The notes beneath the pieces were generated by a model that searched no databases, had not been told where the DNA came from, and was given only the letters and a program-made list of their open reading frames with translations. Source: Eutypella sp. D-1 (taxonomy: Eukaryota > Ascomycota > Sordariomycetes > Xylariales > Diatrypaceae). From it: 64,000 bases of DNA. The position numbers and the translations under genes are program-made. Positions 11,921 through 22,915 of the stretch are shown in pieces. The number at the start of each line of letters is the position of its first letter. Position 1 is the first letter of the stretch. The stretch covers positions 1,116,001 to 1,180,000 of the forward strand of contig JAJTTP010000011.1 of NCBI GenBank assembly GCA_023313575.1, written 5' to 3'.

Positions 11921-12775
11921 ATGAAGACGACCAGAATCACTGCAGCGCTCACCAGCGTGGCGGCCCTGGCCGCCGCGACGCCGACGCCGACGCAAAAGGA
12001 GAAGCGCGCGGAGACTTTCTGCGACCAGTGGGGCTCGCTTGAGACGGGCGGCTACATTGTGTACAACAACCTGTGGGGGCAGGACTCGGCGGACTCGGGT
12101 GAGCAGTGCACGACGGTGGAGGGAGTCACCTCGGGCAGCGTGGCGTGGTCAACCGAGTGGTCCTGGGCCGGCGGCCAGTATAACGTCAAGTCCTACGCCA
12201 ACGCCGTCCGGCAGGTGGACCCAGTTTCACTGGCGGATGTGGGGAGCATCCCCTCTAAGTGGTCTTGGAGGTAAGTTCAAGTCCTTGAGACGGGGGCATT
12301 CCATATCCTCCTACTGGTGACTAGCTTCTGTGGCTAGTAGAGAGATATTGCGTTCATGCTGACTTGGCAAACTAGCTACACTGGTGACGGCATGGTCGCG
12401 AACGTGGCTTATGACCTGTTCACGGGTTCAACGGCAGATGGGGATGCGGAGTACGAGATTATGATCTGGCTGAGTGCTATCGGAGGCGCGGGCCCTATCT
12501 CGTCGACGGGCAGCACCATCGCCACGCCCACTGTTGCCGGCGCCGCCTGGGACCTTTACAGTGGCCAGAATGGCCAGATGCAAGTGTACAGCTTCGTGGC
12601 GCCGAGCGCGCGCGAGTCTTTTGACGCTGACATCGCCGAGTTTGTCACATACCTCATCAGTGAGCAGGGACTGCCCGCCAGCCAGATCCTCCAGAGCGCC
12701 GGTGCCGGAACGGAGCCCTTCGTCGGCTCCAACGCCAAGTTCATCACCACCGCCTACTCGCTGGATGTGAACTAG
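11921..12775 (+). CDS. Secreted GH12 endoglucanase/xyloglucanase, two exons
   Basis: Glycoside hydrolase family 12: retaining hydrolysis of beta-1,4-glucan or xyloglucan in plant cell walls, outside the cell. Exons are 11921-12270 and 12376-12775; the 105-bp intron (GTAAGT to TAG) joins in phase 2 and restores [20 protein letters not shown]. The product is 249 aa, the usual size. Residues 1 to about 19 form a signal peptide (hydrophobic, Ala-rich) followed by a Lys-Arg site near 28-29 that could be a pro-peptide cleavage point. The mature part starts [21 protein letters not shown]. The nucleophile is E144 in EIMIW and the acid/base is E230 in GTEPF, so it should be active. No cellulose-binding module is present. 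The gene converges on the F-box/LRR gene. Confidence 0.95.
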
Positions 12776-12960
12776 GCACGTCTAAGGACAGAGATGCTAT
12801 GAGTTCCTATGAAGTTTCGAGTACTCGATACTTCTCGACCATGACAATGGCAACCAGCTTGGATACAATACGTTTCAAACGTGTATTCTGATATTGTACA
12901 TATTTATAAAAGGAGAGTATCTACGGATATGATGAAATATCCCACCTCAGCATGACTGGT

Positions 12961-15462
12961 TTAACGCCAGTAAACAGAAGAATGGTAGTGCTCAGCACTG
13001 TTAATACGCACCAGTTCAATCCTGCCCTCCCAATGCTCAGGTGTGCCCTTGGTCTTCTGACGGTATTCCTTGATGGCTGTGGCGACGTCGCGGAACGGGA
13101 GGGACGCCGACTCCTTTAGAATGGATGAAATATTCTTTGGGAAAATGATAGCATCCCAAGCCCCATAGAAGATGTAGGATAATGGTGGGACGCCAGCCGC
13201 GACGTGGTCCGGGGTTGCCGGCCCTATGTTCGTGCGGAGGCCTGGATCTTGTAGGTTCCACATATATTCATTTACTGCAGCATGCGGGCCTACTTTTCCT
13301 GATCCGATCCAGATAGGAATTGCCTCCGGTGTGATTATGCCGGATTCCGTCGAGTGAAGGTGTACATGTTCTGAATTTGTACCAACGTACGGGTAGAACT
13401 CCAGTCGGCGACCCGATTTGAATCCAGCGTAAAGCTCGGGCTTATTGAATGGGCTGTCGGAAGAGCCACCATAAGCCCAGAGCCCGCCCCTCCGATTCCT
13501 GGATGTCACACTTCCTGACTTGTCCTCAAAAAAGCTGAATGTCTCATCACCGAAATCCTCATTTCCTGGGTCTAAAAGCGCATCGAAGTCAATGTCACCT
13601 GCTGACGCGGTGTCGGAGAGGTCCTCGGCGAAATCAGGTTCAAGCTCGAGACGGAGGTGCCGAAGGCCACTAAGCACTGCTTGACGGTGTCCGCCGAACT
13701 CCAACCGCGCATGCCTGGTTCCGGCTTGCTGAACTGATAGGAGTGACAAAAATCGCTGGATTCTCTCGATAACTGGCCCGAGAGACCAGCAAGGTATATT
13801 GGTTAGTGTCAGTGATGCTATCCGGGGGTTCATGTCTGGTTCGGACACCTGCGGATATGCGCGGCGAATATTTCGATGGAATCCACTCTCGCTAAGTCGC
13901 CGCGCCGCGGCTATCGGAAGACCTTCAGCTACTATGGTCGGAACTTGTGTGATTAACGAATGGTGTACGCGTACTGATCGTAGATTGGAAGAGATGACGG
14001 GTCTGAGAAGGTACGCAGAGCCGATCAGTCCAATTACTTGAGGTGCCTTCTTATAGCGGTTGTGCTGAGAAAAAGGGGGTGTGTGCAGGCAGAAGTCGCA
14101 CTCGAAATGCTCCAATCTACCTTGACTAGCGCGAAGAAGCTTTCCAAGTCCGGAGGAGGTCAGTCTATTCTGGTTTAAATAAAGATGTGAAAGCCCGCTG
14201 GTACCAGTGTGTAGCCGAGTATCTAAACCCATGTATATCCCAGTCGTGGAAGTGAGCGCTTCGCCTAAGAGCTGTAGCTTGATGGTGTCCGCATCGTCCT
14301 TCTTCAAACGCCCGAGGCCATCGGCACGAACGGTCTGCCACTCCTGGGCTTCTGCATGATCCGCCCGACTCGAGTAAACCGGGGCATCCGCTAGGTACCG
14401 CTCAGGATGAGAATAGGTCAGGCTTGACCCAGATTCGTTGATGAATTCTAAGGGACCGTAGATGGCATTCCCAATGTTTTGTGGTAACACTAGTTTACCC
14501 TCTTTCTGGAAATGGGCATCCGAGCGGAATGTCACAGATGAGAAACAATGCGAAATAAGATCATCGACAATTCTATCGGTCAGCTTGTTGTCACTCAGGT
14601 CAAGGCTCCACAGCTGACGACCGAAACTTTGGAACAGCGAAATTGCGGACGTGTCATCAACCTCTCGCCCCCGAACCTTCAAGATTCGGAGCTCCGGCAG
14701 ATAGTGGGGATTCAAAGACGAAAGTACCGCAGATTTTACCGATCCTGGGACGTACGAGACATCCAGGTAGACCAGCTCCCTGAAGTAAGGCGAGGAGAAG
14801 AGTTTAGGGGTAAGCTCTTGCGGGCAACGTGCAACATCGAATAGCTGTAGAGACGTCAGGGCCCTGGCTTCCGCATTTGTGCGCGAAAGCGAACCTGGAT
14901 CGAGCTCCGGGTGACCGTCTACTAAGAGGCAAATGAGATTGGGAAATATCTCGGGGAGATTTTTAAAGCTTTCCGAGATTGCCCGCTCGCTTGCTTCCGT
15001 GGAGTAAAAGCCTGAGGCTGTCATAGCGAAGGCGCGGAAATCGAGCGATCGGATCAACGATCGCGTCTCAGGCCTGACGGTTCTCACATGTTTATTTATA
15101 AACCGTCTGTACCAAATAAGATCTATATAAAATTAGCAATTACTTCAGAAGACCATCATAGATATCGTAATATATTTCACACGGCTATCACAGTAAACGT
15201 ACATCCTCTTGAAAAGCTTCCGGCGTTTAAATTTTAAACACCCATCATGAGAGTAACGCTTACCATCGTTTGGGTCCAATCCTAACTGCCTCGCCGTGAC
15301 CAAAGGATCTTGCCACAGGAGTGGCGCAAACTGTCGGTAGAACTTTTTGTTTACCAGACAGCATTGCCGCCAGCTAAGGGGCTGTACGAAAGGGACAACT
15401 AGACAAAGCCAGTCAGGACCCGATGTCGCTTGTTCATAGGAAGGTAGAGTATCCATAGCCAA
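12961..15462 (-). CDS. F-box/leucine-rich-repeat-like protein, two exons
   Basis: Probable substrate adaptor of an SCF ubiquitin ligase (inferred from the F-box); the target is unknown. Exon 2 (15122-12961) reads from LIWYRRFINKHVRTVRPET. Exon 1 starts at ATG 15462; its end near 15183 is uncertain (a GTGTGA donor in phase 1 fits; GTGATA a few bases earlier also fits). The acceptor TATAG follows a GCTAAT branch-like site. The best model gives 813 aa. Residues about 17-55 (DWLCLVVPFV ... WRQCCLVNKKFYRQFAPLLW) look like an F-box. Irregular leucine-rich units follow, such as LWSLDLSDNKLTD and LSHLYLNQNRLTSSGL, with a Cys/His patch HFECDFCLHTPPFSQH. The C-terminal third is not recognisable. Fungi carry many such fast-evolving genes. 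Confidence 0.75.
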
Positions 15463-18400
15463 TTACAAATTTAAAGTAGTTTTGCTGTACGTTGTCGTGT
15501 CTGGATCATAACAGTTCTGCGAGTTGAAGTCAACCTAATCGATCTCTTGAAGTTGAGTGTGAGGGGATTTAACCTTTGACTACCCCCCGGGCCTCAATAG
15601 CGGTTTGATGTCATACCCATTGACTTTAGGGAACACCGCCACAACTCAGCCCCCACCAGATTCAACCTTGTAGGGCAGAATGCTTGGCAACTTTACCTTT
15701 CCTACCCCGCTACCTACCTCCTAGGTAGATACATATGTACCTAGGTACCTACTTAAGTACAGGCGGTACTTGGGGTACATACTCGCAACCCCTTTAAAAA
15801 GGGGTTGAGGGCCGAGTTGATGGATCTATCATAGTCACGATAGTCAATGAATTAGTTATAATGCGAGAACTGATACAGTCCCAATTCTGCCAATGACTTT
15901 ACACTTGGCATTTCCAATTTAATATAAGAAGTACTGGAATCAAATGTCAAACCATATTTCGATTTGACTTGAAGAAAATCAAATCGGGGTTCCCCAGTTA
16001 TGATTATATGGACCGCTGCGTTAGTAAACTAGGACATATCTTGCATGTCGGGGTAACCAGTCCGCCAGTCAACCCAGCATAGCTTACATAGTCATGTAAA
16101 ACCGTTGCCTGTTGGAAGAGTTCCTGGGTGGAGTATTCGGTGATCGCGTGATCCATGAAGCCTAATTCCGGAGTGCCAAGGCCCTCGGTGCCGGACTTTC
16201 CTATGTAACAGTGACTCTTTGAATAGGTCTGTACTCGTGTTGCATATTATAAAGAGTAATTGGATCTATTAGTAGTTATCGACCTTCACATCATGCTTAA
16301 TGCATAGGTGGGAGGGATGAGGCCTTGGTTGGTCGTATCTCTTGATTGGGTCGTAATGTAATTAACGTAGCTCAAAAAGGTACATATTCACTCAATCCTC
16401 GTTTCCACTCTCGGCATCGAGCTCCGTTTAGATTATATTTTCGGACATAATCCTAATCAATGAGGGCTATCACGACTATCATTTAATTTGGTATTCTCGC
16501 TGGCTGACTTCATGAATCATTCTATTTCACAAACCATCGATTCGTGAGATACAAGATGTGATTTGAATAACTTTACCATTTACTAATATGTGCTGTCTTC
16601 AAATATAGGGAGCTTTACAAAGCACATCGATGAGCCGGCGTACATATCACAGACATTAAGAGGCTCGCCATAAATGACAGCATCGGTTGGAAGGCGAAGG
16701 GCGTGTGACAAATTCAAGCCGTGTATTCAAAACAGGCCCCCATAATTACTGTAACTATACTAAGCTATGCAGTGACCAAGATTTTGTAGGGAAATTCAGC
16801 AAAGCAAGCCCTTGTGGGCGATACCATGGCCAATCAAGCAATTCATCCAAGGAAACGCACAATCAACTGTCGAGTTTAGTTGGGGAAATGGTGTGTCCCG
16901 TCATGTCGTTTAGAGAGCTGAGTCGGCCCCGAGAAACGGAGACTTCGTTTATACAAGGCGTTCGTTCTCCAGCTCCAGTACCTTGTCTACCTCTGTATGT
17001 AGTGATGTCCAAACCTAAAGATGTTGAGAGATAATCATGAGGATCGACAATCTGATAAATCATTGTTGCTATTATATAAGATATGATACTCGTGACCATC
17101 CCGGACAGGATGCGGTAAGTAAGAGTTTTATCGGTGAATTTAGCTCCCATTCACTCGACGAACTCCCGAGATACTCTCGTCTGAGAGGGCACGCACAATG
17201 TTCACTTTTGAAGCCTAACCCCCCAGGTCGGCTCACAACATAACCGGACTATCGAATCTTGTAAGACGATAGTGATCCTGGTGCCTACATAGTGGATTTA
17301 GGTGTCCCTGTTGCCGGCGTGCGGGCCCAACCGCAAATTAGAGGAGGTGATTGGACCACAAGTACGATACCGAGAGGGCGGCGTGACCGTCGGAGTCGCA
17401 CAAATAGTCGGTCGAGCCCAGATAACACATCTAACAAGCATTTGTCAGAGCTTTATAATAGACACGGAGGAAATACCATCCGGAACCCAAAGTCAAATTC
17501 CCAGTCCTTGTGCACGAGGGAAGTAATCTCTCACTTGCCAACTCCTTCCAGCCTATACCAATCAGTCGGTCGAGGATTCGGAGCGTACGTGTTTTAGGGT
17601 AAGGGGTGACGGAAACATACTTGTTTGAGCACTCATATGTACTGCGGCAGAAACTACGAGGCATGTTGTAGTTGAAAAGAGTCATAAATCCTTATGCCCA
17701 TAATGGATCAGTATATGGGCTCCTCTGTTAATAGGCAAGCGGGGCCAAGGGACTGGAAAGAAGTCGGGGTCGGCTCCGTTAGCAGGACTGCCCTTAACAC
17801 AGATACGTGTATTCGAGTATCGATGATATCATCACTTCATTTCAGAGTGGAGAGCGTCTCCGTGTTTCAAGCCCCTATTTCGAGGCTTCGGTTTGGGGCG
17901 CCACTTCGTTCAATTTGAACATAGCCTGATAATTGTATCCTGCTAACTGAAATGTTATCGCTTCTGGTGTTATCTAAACGGAACTGGCAGCTAACATATT
18001 GCGGACAGTGGGTCGCAACAAGATTACTCGATTTGGACCCCAAGGCTGAGCCCAGACTGCCGGGCTCGAAAGCATGCGCCAAGACTGCACATCCCACCGC
18101 CTTCAGTTGAATGGCAGATCATTAACGTAGATACGCTTATGCTGTTAGTAGTGACGTGAATACGCATACACTAATACCGCACCTCGACATCCCCGTACGG
18201 GGCTTGTTCATGGGACACAGAACAGACGTTGCAATTTATTTTGTGGAACCGCGCTGCAATAATAGCACACCAGTATGCACTGTTGTTAGGTCCCGTGAGG
18301 TATTGGCTGTGGCCCCCGACTACCAACTAGTCTCGGTCCGCCTGGGCAATGTGGGAGAGAATGGCAAAGGTGATCGGCACACCACCACGTCGTTACAAAT

Positions 18401-19982
18401 ATACTTGTACTCAGCCCCTCGGATAGATGTTCACGCCGTCTTTCATCCATGGGGCTCTTTGTAGCACCCAGACAACCAGACTAGCAAAGTAGTTATGCCT
18501 GTCATTGCTTTTGTGGGAGGTTATGTGCGTGGAGCAAGTCGCACGCTTTCTTTACTCAATACCAACGGGGCCAAGAAGTACAAGAAAAGTTTAACATGGA
18601 TTGGCATGGAGAGAAACCAACATATGTTGGCTTGACGCAGGTTATATCACTGTACACTGCACAAACAATGCCATGGTCGCGTTCGGCAAATTTCTCCTAG
18701 TAGCCTCAAATCATCTAGATTTCTGCTGCTACGGCACGTAATGGACTTTCTTTATACGTTTCTGTCTCATTCCCACCCCCATGCATGCATGTCATAATGA
18801 ACATGGGTGTGGTCAGGCAGGCAATTGATGTCATACTACGCGCGGCATACCCTTTTCGACAAGAGCCATACCTAGGTAGAAAATGGCAAGCATTTATTGC
18901 TTTGGCTCTCACATTAAGGATGAGTTGATATTCGTGAGATGAAGGTAATTATATCCGATTAAGTGGATGCGATATTTCTGTCCTAGCGAAACCCGACACA
19001 TAAAATATGTGGTCCTCAGCCCAACCCGAGACGTAGCGGCAGATGCGGGCTACCTTGTACTCTCTCAAAAGGCCCTCCAGGATAACGTGCCATTGGTACG
19101 GGTTTTAGGGGTCAACCGCCGAGCATGGGTACTTATCCTGCAGTAGGAGGCACCGGAGTCGTGGGAGCAGGGGAATCATGGTTGGGTCATATCCAGCTGC
19201 ATTACTTATGCGGTTTGCTCCCCATGTAGCCTTTTAGGGCTGCTTAAGGTGGCACAAGTGCAGTGACAAGCCCGGGAAAGTAATCGAAGCTGATCGCCAC
19301 CTTGGCTAGATGATGTCTCGGTCATATCACCTAGGGACTCGCAGAGTTCGCGGGGCCCTTGACTTTTGAGACAACTAAGAACTTGCCACACGAAGCTCTG
19401 CGGGGTGTGGAATGCACGATATGGGCTTTTCATTCTTCTGGATATCGGCAGTTCGAATTTGATAACTATAGCCTGTCAACATGCTAGTAGTAGTAGCACT
19501 TGGGGAATCAGAATCCTCTTTTGACTTTCTAGTAACTACAACAACGCGAATGACGATTCGACATTGAATATCACTTTAATCCCGCTTGTACGAGCAATGA
19601 TGTAAGCTATCAGGGGATTAATTGTACAATAGTGGGTCTCCTTGTTAGGAAACCCCCCCCCCCCTTTTTTTTCTTTTGGTACTGCTTGTAGGAACCTCAG
19701 TATGGATAAGGCCCCTCGATTTAACCTCATCCTATCTAGTCGAATAGAGATGAAAATAAAAGACATGGGGAATATGCGCGATAGAAAACGCCAAATATCA
19801 GTAGTTTACCTCCTTTATACGAAAGAGAAGAATTAGAGTATCACCCTTGCCCCAACTCCGTATAACCGTATTCCTACAAGCCTCGTAGAGCACATCCCCT
19901 TTACACATTTACAGGCATGATTCGAAGTTTCGTGGTCCTGCTTCTGATTCCTGCCTCTGAAAGGACCATCTAGACCAATCGC
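15463..19982. other. Large gene-free stretch
   Basis: About 4.5 kb without a supportable gene. Frames reach at most about 115 codons, without family motifs or spliced continuity. Noted items: TACCTAGGTA-type motifs at 15711-15775; a perfect 10-bp inverted repeat at 15786-15807; a run of 12 C followed by 8 T at 19653-19672. It lies 3' of the C2H2 regulator. It may be decayed sequence. Confidence 0.45.
15786..15807. repeat. Perfect inverted repeat (10-bp arms, 2-nt spacer)
   Basis: CAACCCCTTT and its exact reverse complement AAAGGGGTTG are separated by AA. It sits in gene-free DNA next to the TACCTAGGTA cluster. It could be a protein-binding palindrome, a cruciform-forming site, or chance. CCCCT on one strand and AGGGG on the other resemble the stress-response element core, but linkage to a gene is not shown. 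Confidence 0.6.
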
Positions 19983-21068
19983 TCATTCATCGTCCATGTC
20001 ATCCTTGATTGCTGAACCTTTTCTCTTCGTTTGGCTTCGGCTCTTGTTCTTCCGCTTCTCCTCGTCGTAGAGGGCCTGTGCACCCGGGTGATATGGAGTT
20101 CGCTTCACCGTGCGATCCCTCAGCGTATGGAGTCTTATGTGTTGTAGCCAGTTATCCTTCCGGTTGAACTTTCTGACGCAAAATGGGCATTGTGTAAATT
20201 TTGGGTTGTGATGACTTCATATGTTAGCATGGCCTGATGATGTCAATACAGTAAAGGCCACTTACGAGTCAATGTGTCTCTTTAGGTGTTCACTCCTCTT
20301 GAAAGCCTTCCGGTTTAAACACTGAGGGTAGGGACACTTGTGTGTACCTGATTTTATCACCCTGGGAAATGACGGATCTTGTTCCTTCTTGGCCCGCTTG
20401 GCAGACGCTCGGTGCAGGTGCTGTGCTCGGTGAAGGACCGCACTCTTGTATTGAGATTCATCCACATGAACCCTGCGCTTGTCTACAATGCCTAGGGTTC
20501 TCGGTGAAAACATTGAGGCAGGATCATGACGTTCGGCATTAGCGAAGTAGCCCATGTGCCACTCTGGGGCACCGTCACACTCAACCACATTTGAGCCCAG
20601 GCCTGGAGCAGGGGCAAATGGAGATGCGAGGATATGGTGAGGATAGTGAAGATGTCTAAGAGGCTCAGAGTGGACGGATTCGATGCTCTGGTTTTGCGAC
20701 GGTAACGAGTTGAACATCTGGGCGTAGTCAAACTCGAGCGGTGGGCCCTGCATACTACCCTTTCGGCTTGGTGTTGCTGAGATATCATATTCCACGAGAG
20801 GTTGAAAATCATTCTTGATATCCGAGGGAAAGTAGCTGGTAAGTGTAGAGTTGGGCGTAGCCAGTTCGTAACCCATTCGGGTAGGTGTAGTCAGCGCCTC
20901 ATGGTCCATCGACAGGTGTCGACGCTGAGGTGTCGAACGGCCAGACATCGGCGTGTGGGGGCCACTGCACGTGCTTGCAGTCGAGAAGCTGCCAGATGAA
21001 GAGGATGCGCAGGATATCAGTTGGCTCGCAAAGTGATACTCCTCATCAAAGTCGAGATGGGCTTCCAT
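19983..21068 (-). CDS. C2H2 zinc-finger transcription factor (two fingers, BrlA-like), two exons
   Basis: Nuclear DNA-binding regulator of 344 aa. Exon 1 is 21068-20266 and exon 2 is 20214-19983; the 51-bp intron (GTAAGT to AAG) falls between the two fingers in phase 2. Finger 1 is C245-x4-C250 ... H261-x3-H265 (CPYPQC ... RSEHLKRH). Finger 2 is C277-x2-C280 ... H293-x3-H297 (CPFCVRKFNRKDNW ... H). A basic tail rich in Lys/Arg (KRKNKSRSQTKRKG) is a likely nuclear signal. The first 240 residues are Ser/Thr/Pro-rich and disordered-looking, with TP sites that could be phosphorylated. The tandem near-C-terminal pair with EHLKRH recalls the conidiation regulator BrlA and related fungal factors, but orthology cannot be claimed from this. 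The gene stands isolated, with about 7.7 kb of gene-poor DNA upstream. Confidence 0.85.
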
Positions 21069-22892
21069 TGTTACGTGTCAAGGTAAAGACTGCCAAGTAG
21101 TGAAACGATATACCCGGGTACGTGTTATTCAGTGAGAAGAACCGAATGCAATGAAGGAAGGCTTAATTGATAGAGGTATGGAATGAGGGGATATAGGGAA
21201 GTTATACAGGTTTGAAAATGGGCATGTTCGGAATAAAACAGATATATCCCTTCTGCCCTGGGGGTGATTCAAACGTAGAGCGGGACTAGTACGGCCAATA
21301 TAGCCAGACTCGGGCCGCCAGGGGGCACAATTAGGCCCTCTTATGACAGGAATGTTATTTTCAAGAATCGAGGGTGGCTTAATGACATTGCAATTGACGT
21401 GGTACTACAATGTGGATCCCTGAGACGGCCGTTGTCTTCAAGCCACCACCCCCAGCCAGCCTGGCAATGAGATGGTGCCCACCCAGAATGATTACTCGCA
21501 TTGGTTTACTATGGCAACCTCTTGGTAGTTTGCCTGGAGGCGTCAAGTGGGCAAGCAAGAAGCCTTGTAAGGTCCGACAGGACGGTAACTAATCACTCAT
21601 CATCCCTGCTACTTTACGAATAACAACCAACATGCATGACTGGCGGCCCCAAGATACTCAAGTTAGAAATTACCTGCGAGCGGGGTATCCCACAATTGAA
21701 TTGTAAATTTAGAATGAAATACATGCAGTGGAGCATACGAGTCCGAGGGGCGTAGCAAGCAGTCTCGAACGTTATGTGCCAGTCGAGACTCGGGCTCAAA
21801 AGAAGCAAACGTCCCTGCATGAGCCGATTACAACTGAGCGCTACACACCTCAGGGACGAACTTCGAGACAAGCGCGCTTAAGTAAGTCGCGCTAGTCAAG
21901 TCTAATGGTTGATAGAGTGCTTTGAGTGCCATCTTCGTAGTGACCTGTTCAGAGTGTGGAATGGTCTCTACGTCTAGTCACGTCTTATGGACAGTCTGTT
22001 GGTGAGACAATGCCGAATCTGGGGGAGGATCCTCAATTAAAAAGGAGAAGCTCAGGTGTTGATCACCATTGAGGGACTTGCGGCATTACGCTTTGAACGG
22101 CTGATTCTGTGAATACAGGCCAAGCTCAATAGGGGCTGTCTATGAAGCCCAACATTCGGTTTGTGAAACTAGTCGTTGCTGTCGGCAGTCCTCTCCGACG
22201 AGTAGTAAGTCGTTGGCTCCAGTTACACAGGCTTCGTCACTTGGATGTATTATTGCTTCTGTATTGTCAGTCTCAACCCATGCTATGCATCCGTTAAAAC
22301 TTACAGCAACATCTACCCCGTATTTCTTAATAGCTAGCCCGAAAAAAGGGGTTTCGGGACCGCTTTAAAGACTTGGGGCTTCCATAACGAGGCCGAGCCA
22401 GCTAGGTAATGCCGACAAGTCGTACCAAATACTTTCAATCATGCCGTTTTCAAGGGGGGGGGTCTTGTAAATGGGTTTACGAAAGCTGCCCTTGGGTCGT
22501 GTAGAATAGGTATATTCGTTTTGCGTTGTGCTGATGTCCCATCTTAGACCTAAGATTATGAGGCTTGACAGGGATTCCCGACAGGGAACGCTGTTCGTGT
22601 GTTTTCGTTCCTGATGGAGTATGGTCCCTCGAAGATCCCAAGGACCCTACATTGTCCCTGCATATGGACATCTTCAGGGTTTTCAGGAAAACAATGGTAT
22701 TTCCCATAGGAGGAAGTGCATGTTCCTAAACAATGCGGTCATGTTCGAACATGGCGTCGCTCCGAGTTCAGTGCCTCCCGTTACAATGACCTACCTATAC
22801 CTAAAGAGCGTTCCACTGTTTAGAGTAATGAGTGACCCACTGATCTTCTTGCATCGGATCACATTAGTGCCGGATATCGACCCCGGATACTT

Positions 22893-22915
22893 GACTGACT
22901 GACTGACTGAGTGAC
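22893..22915. repeat. GACT tandem microsatellite
   Basis: Four perfect GACT units followed by a broken fifth and sixth (GAGTGACT). Simple sequence repeat in gene-poor DNA. Confidence 0.75.

Noticed and set aside
16687..17034. Plus-strand frame of 115 codons in the 15.5-20 kb desert
   Set aside because: Unremarkable composition, no motif, no splice continuation; length is within chance for about 4.5 kb.
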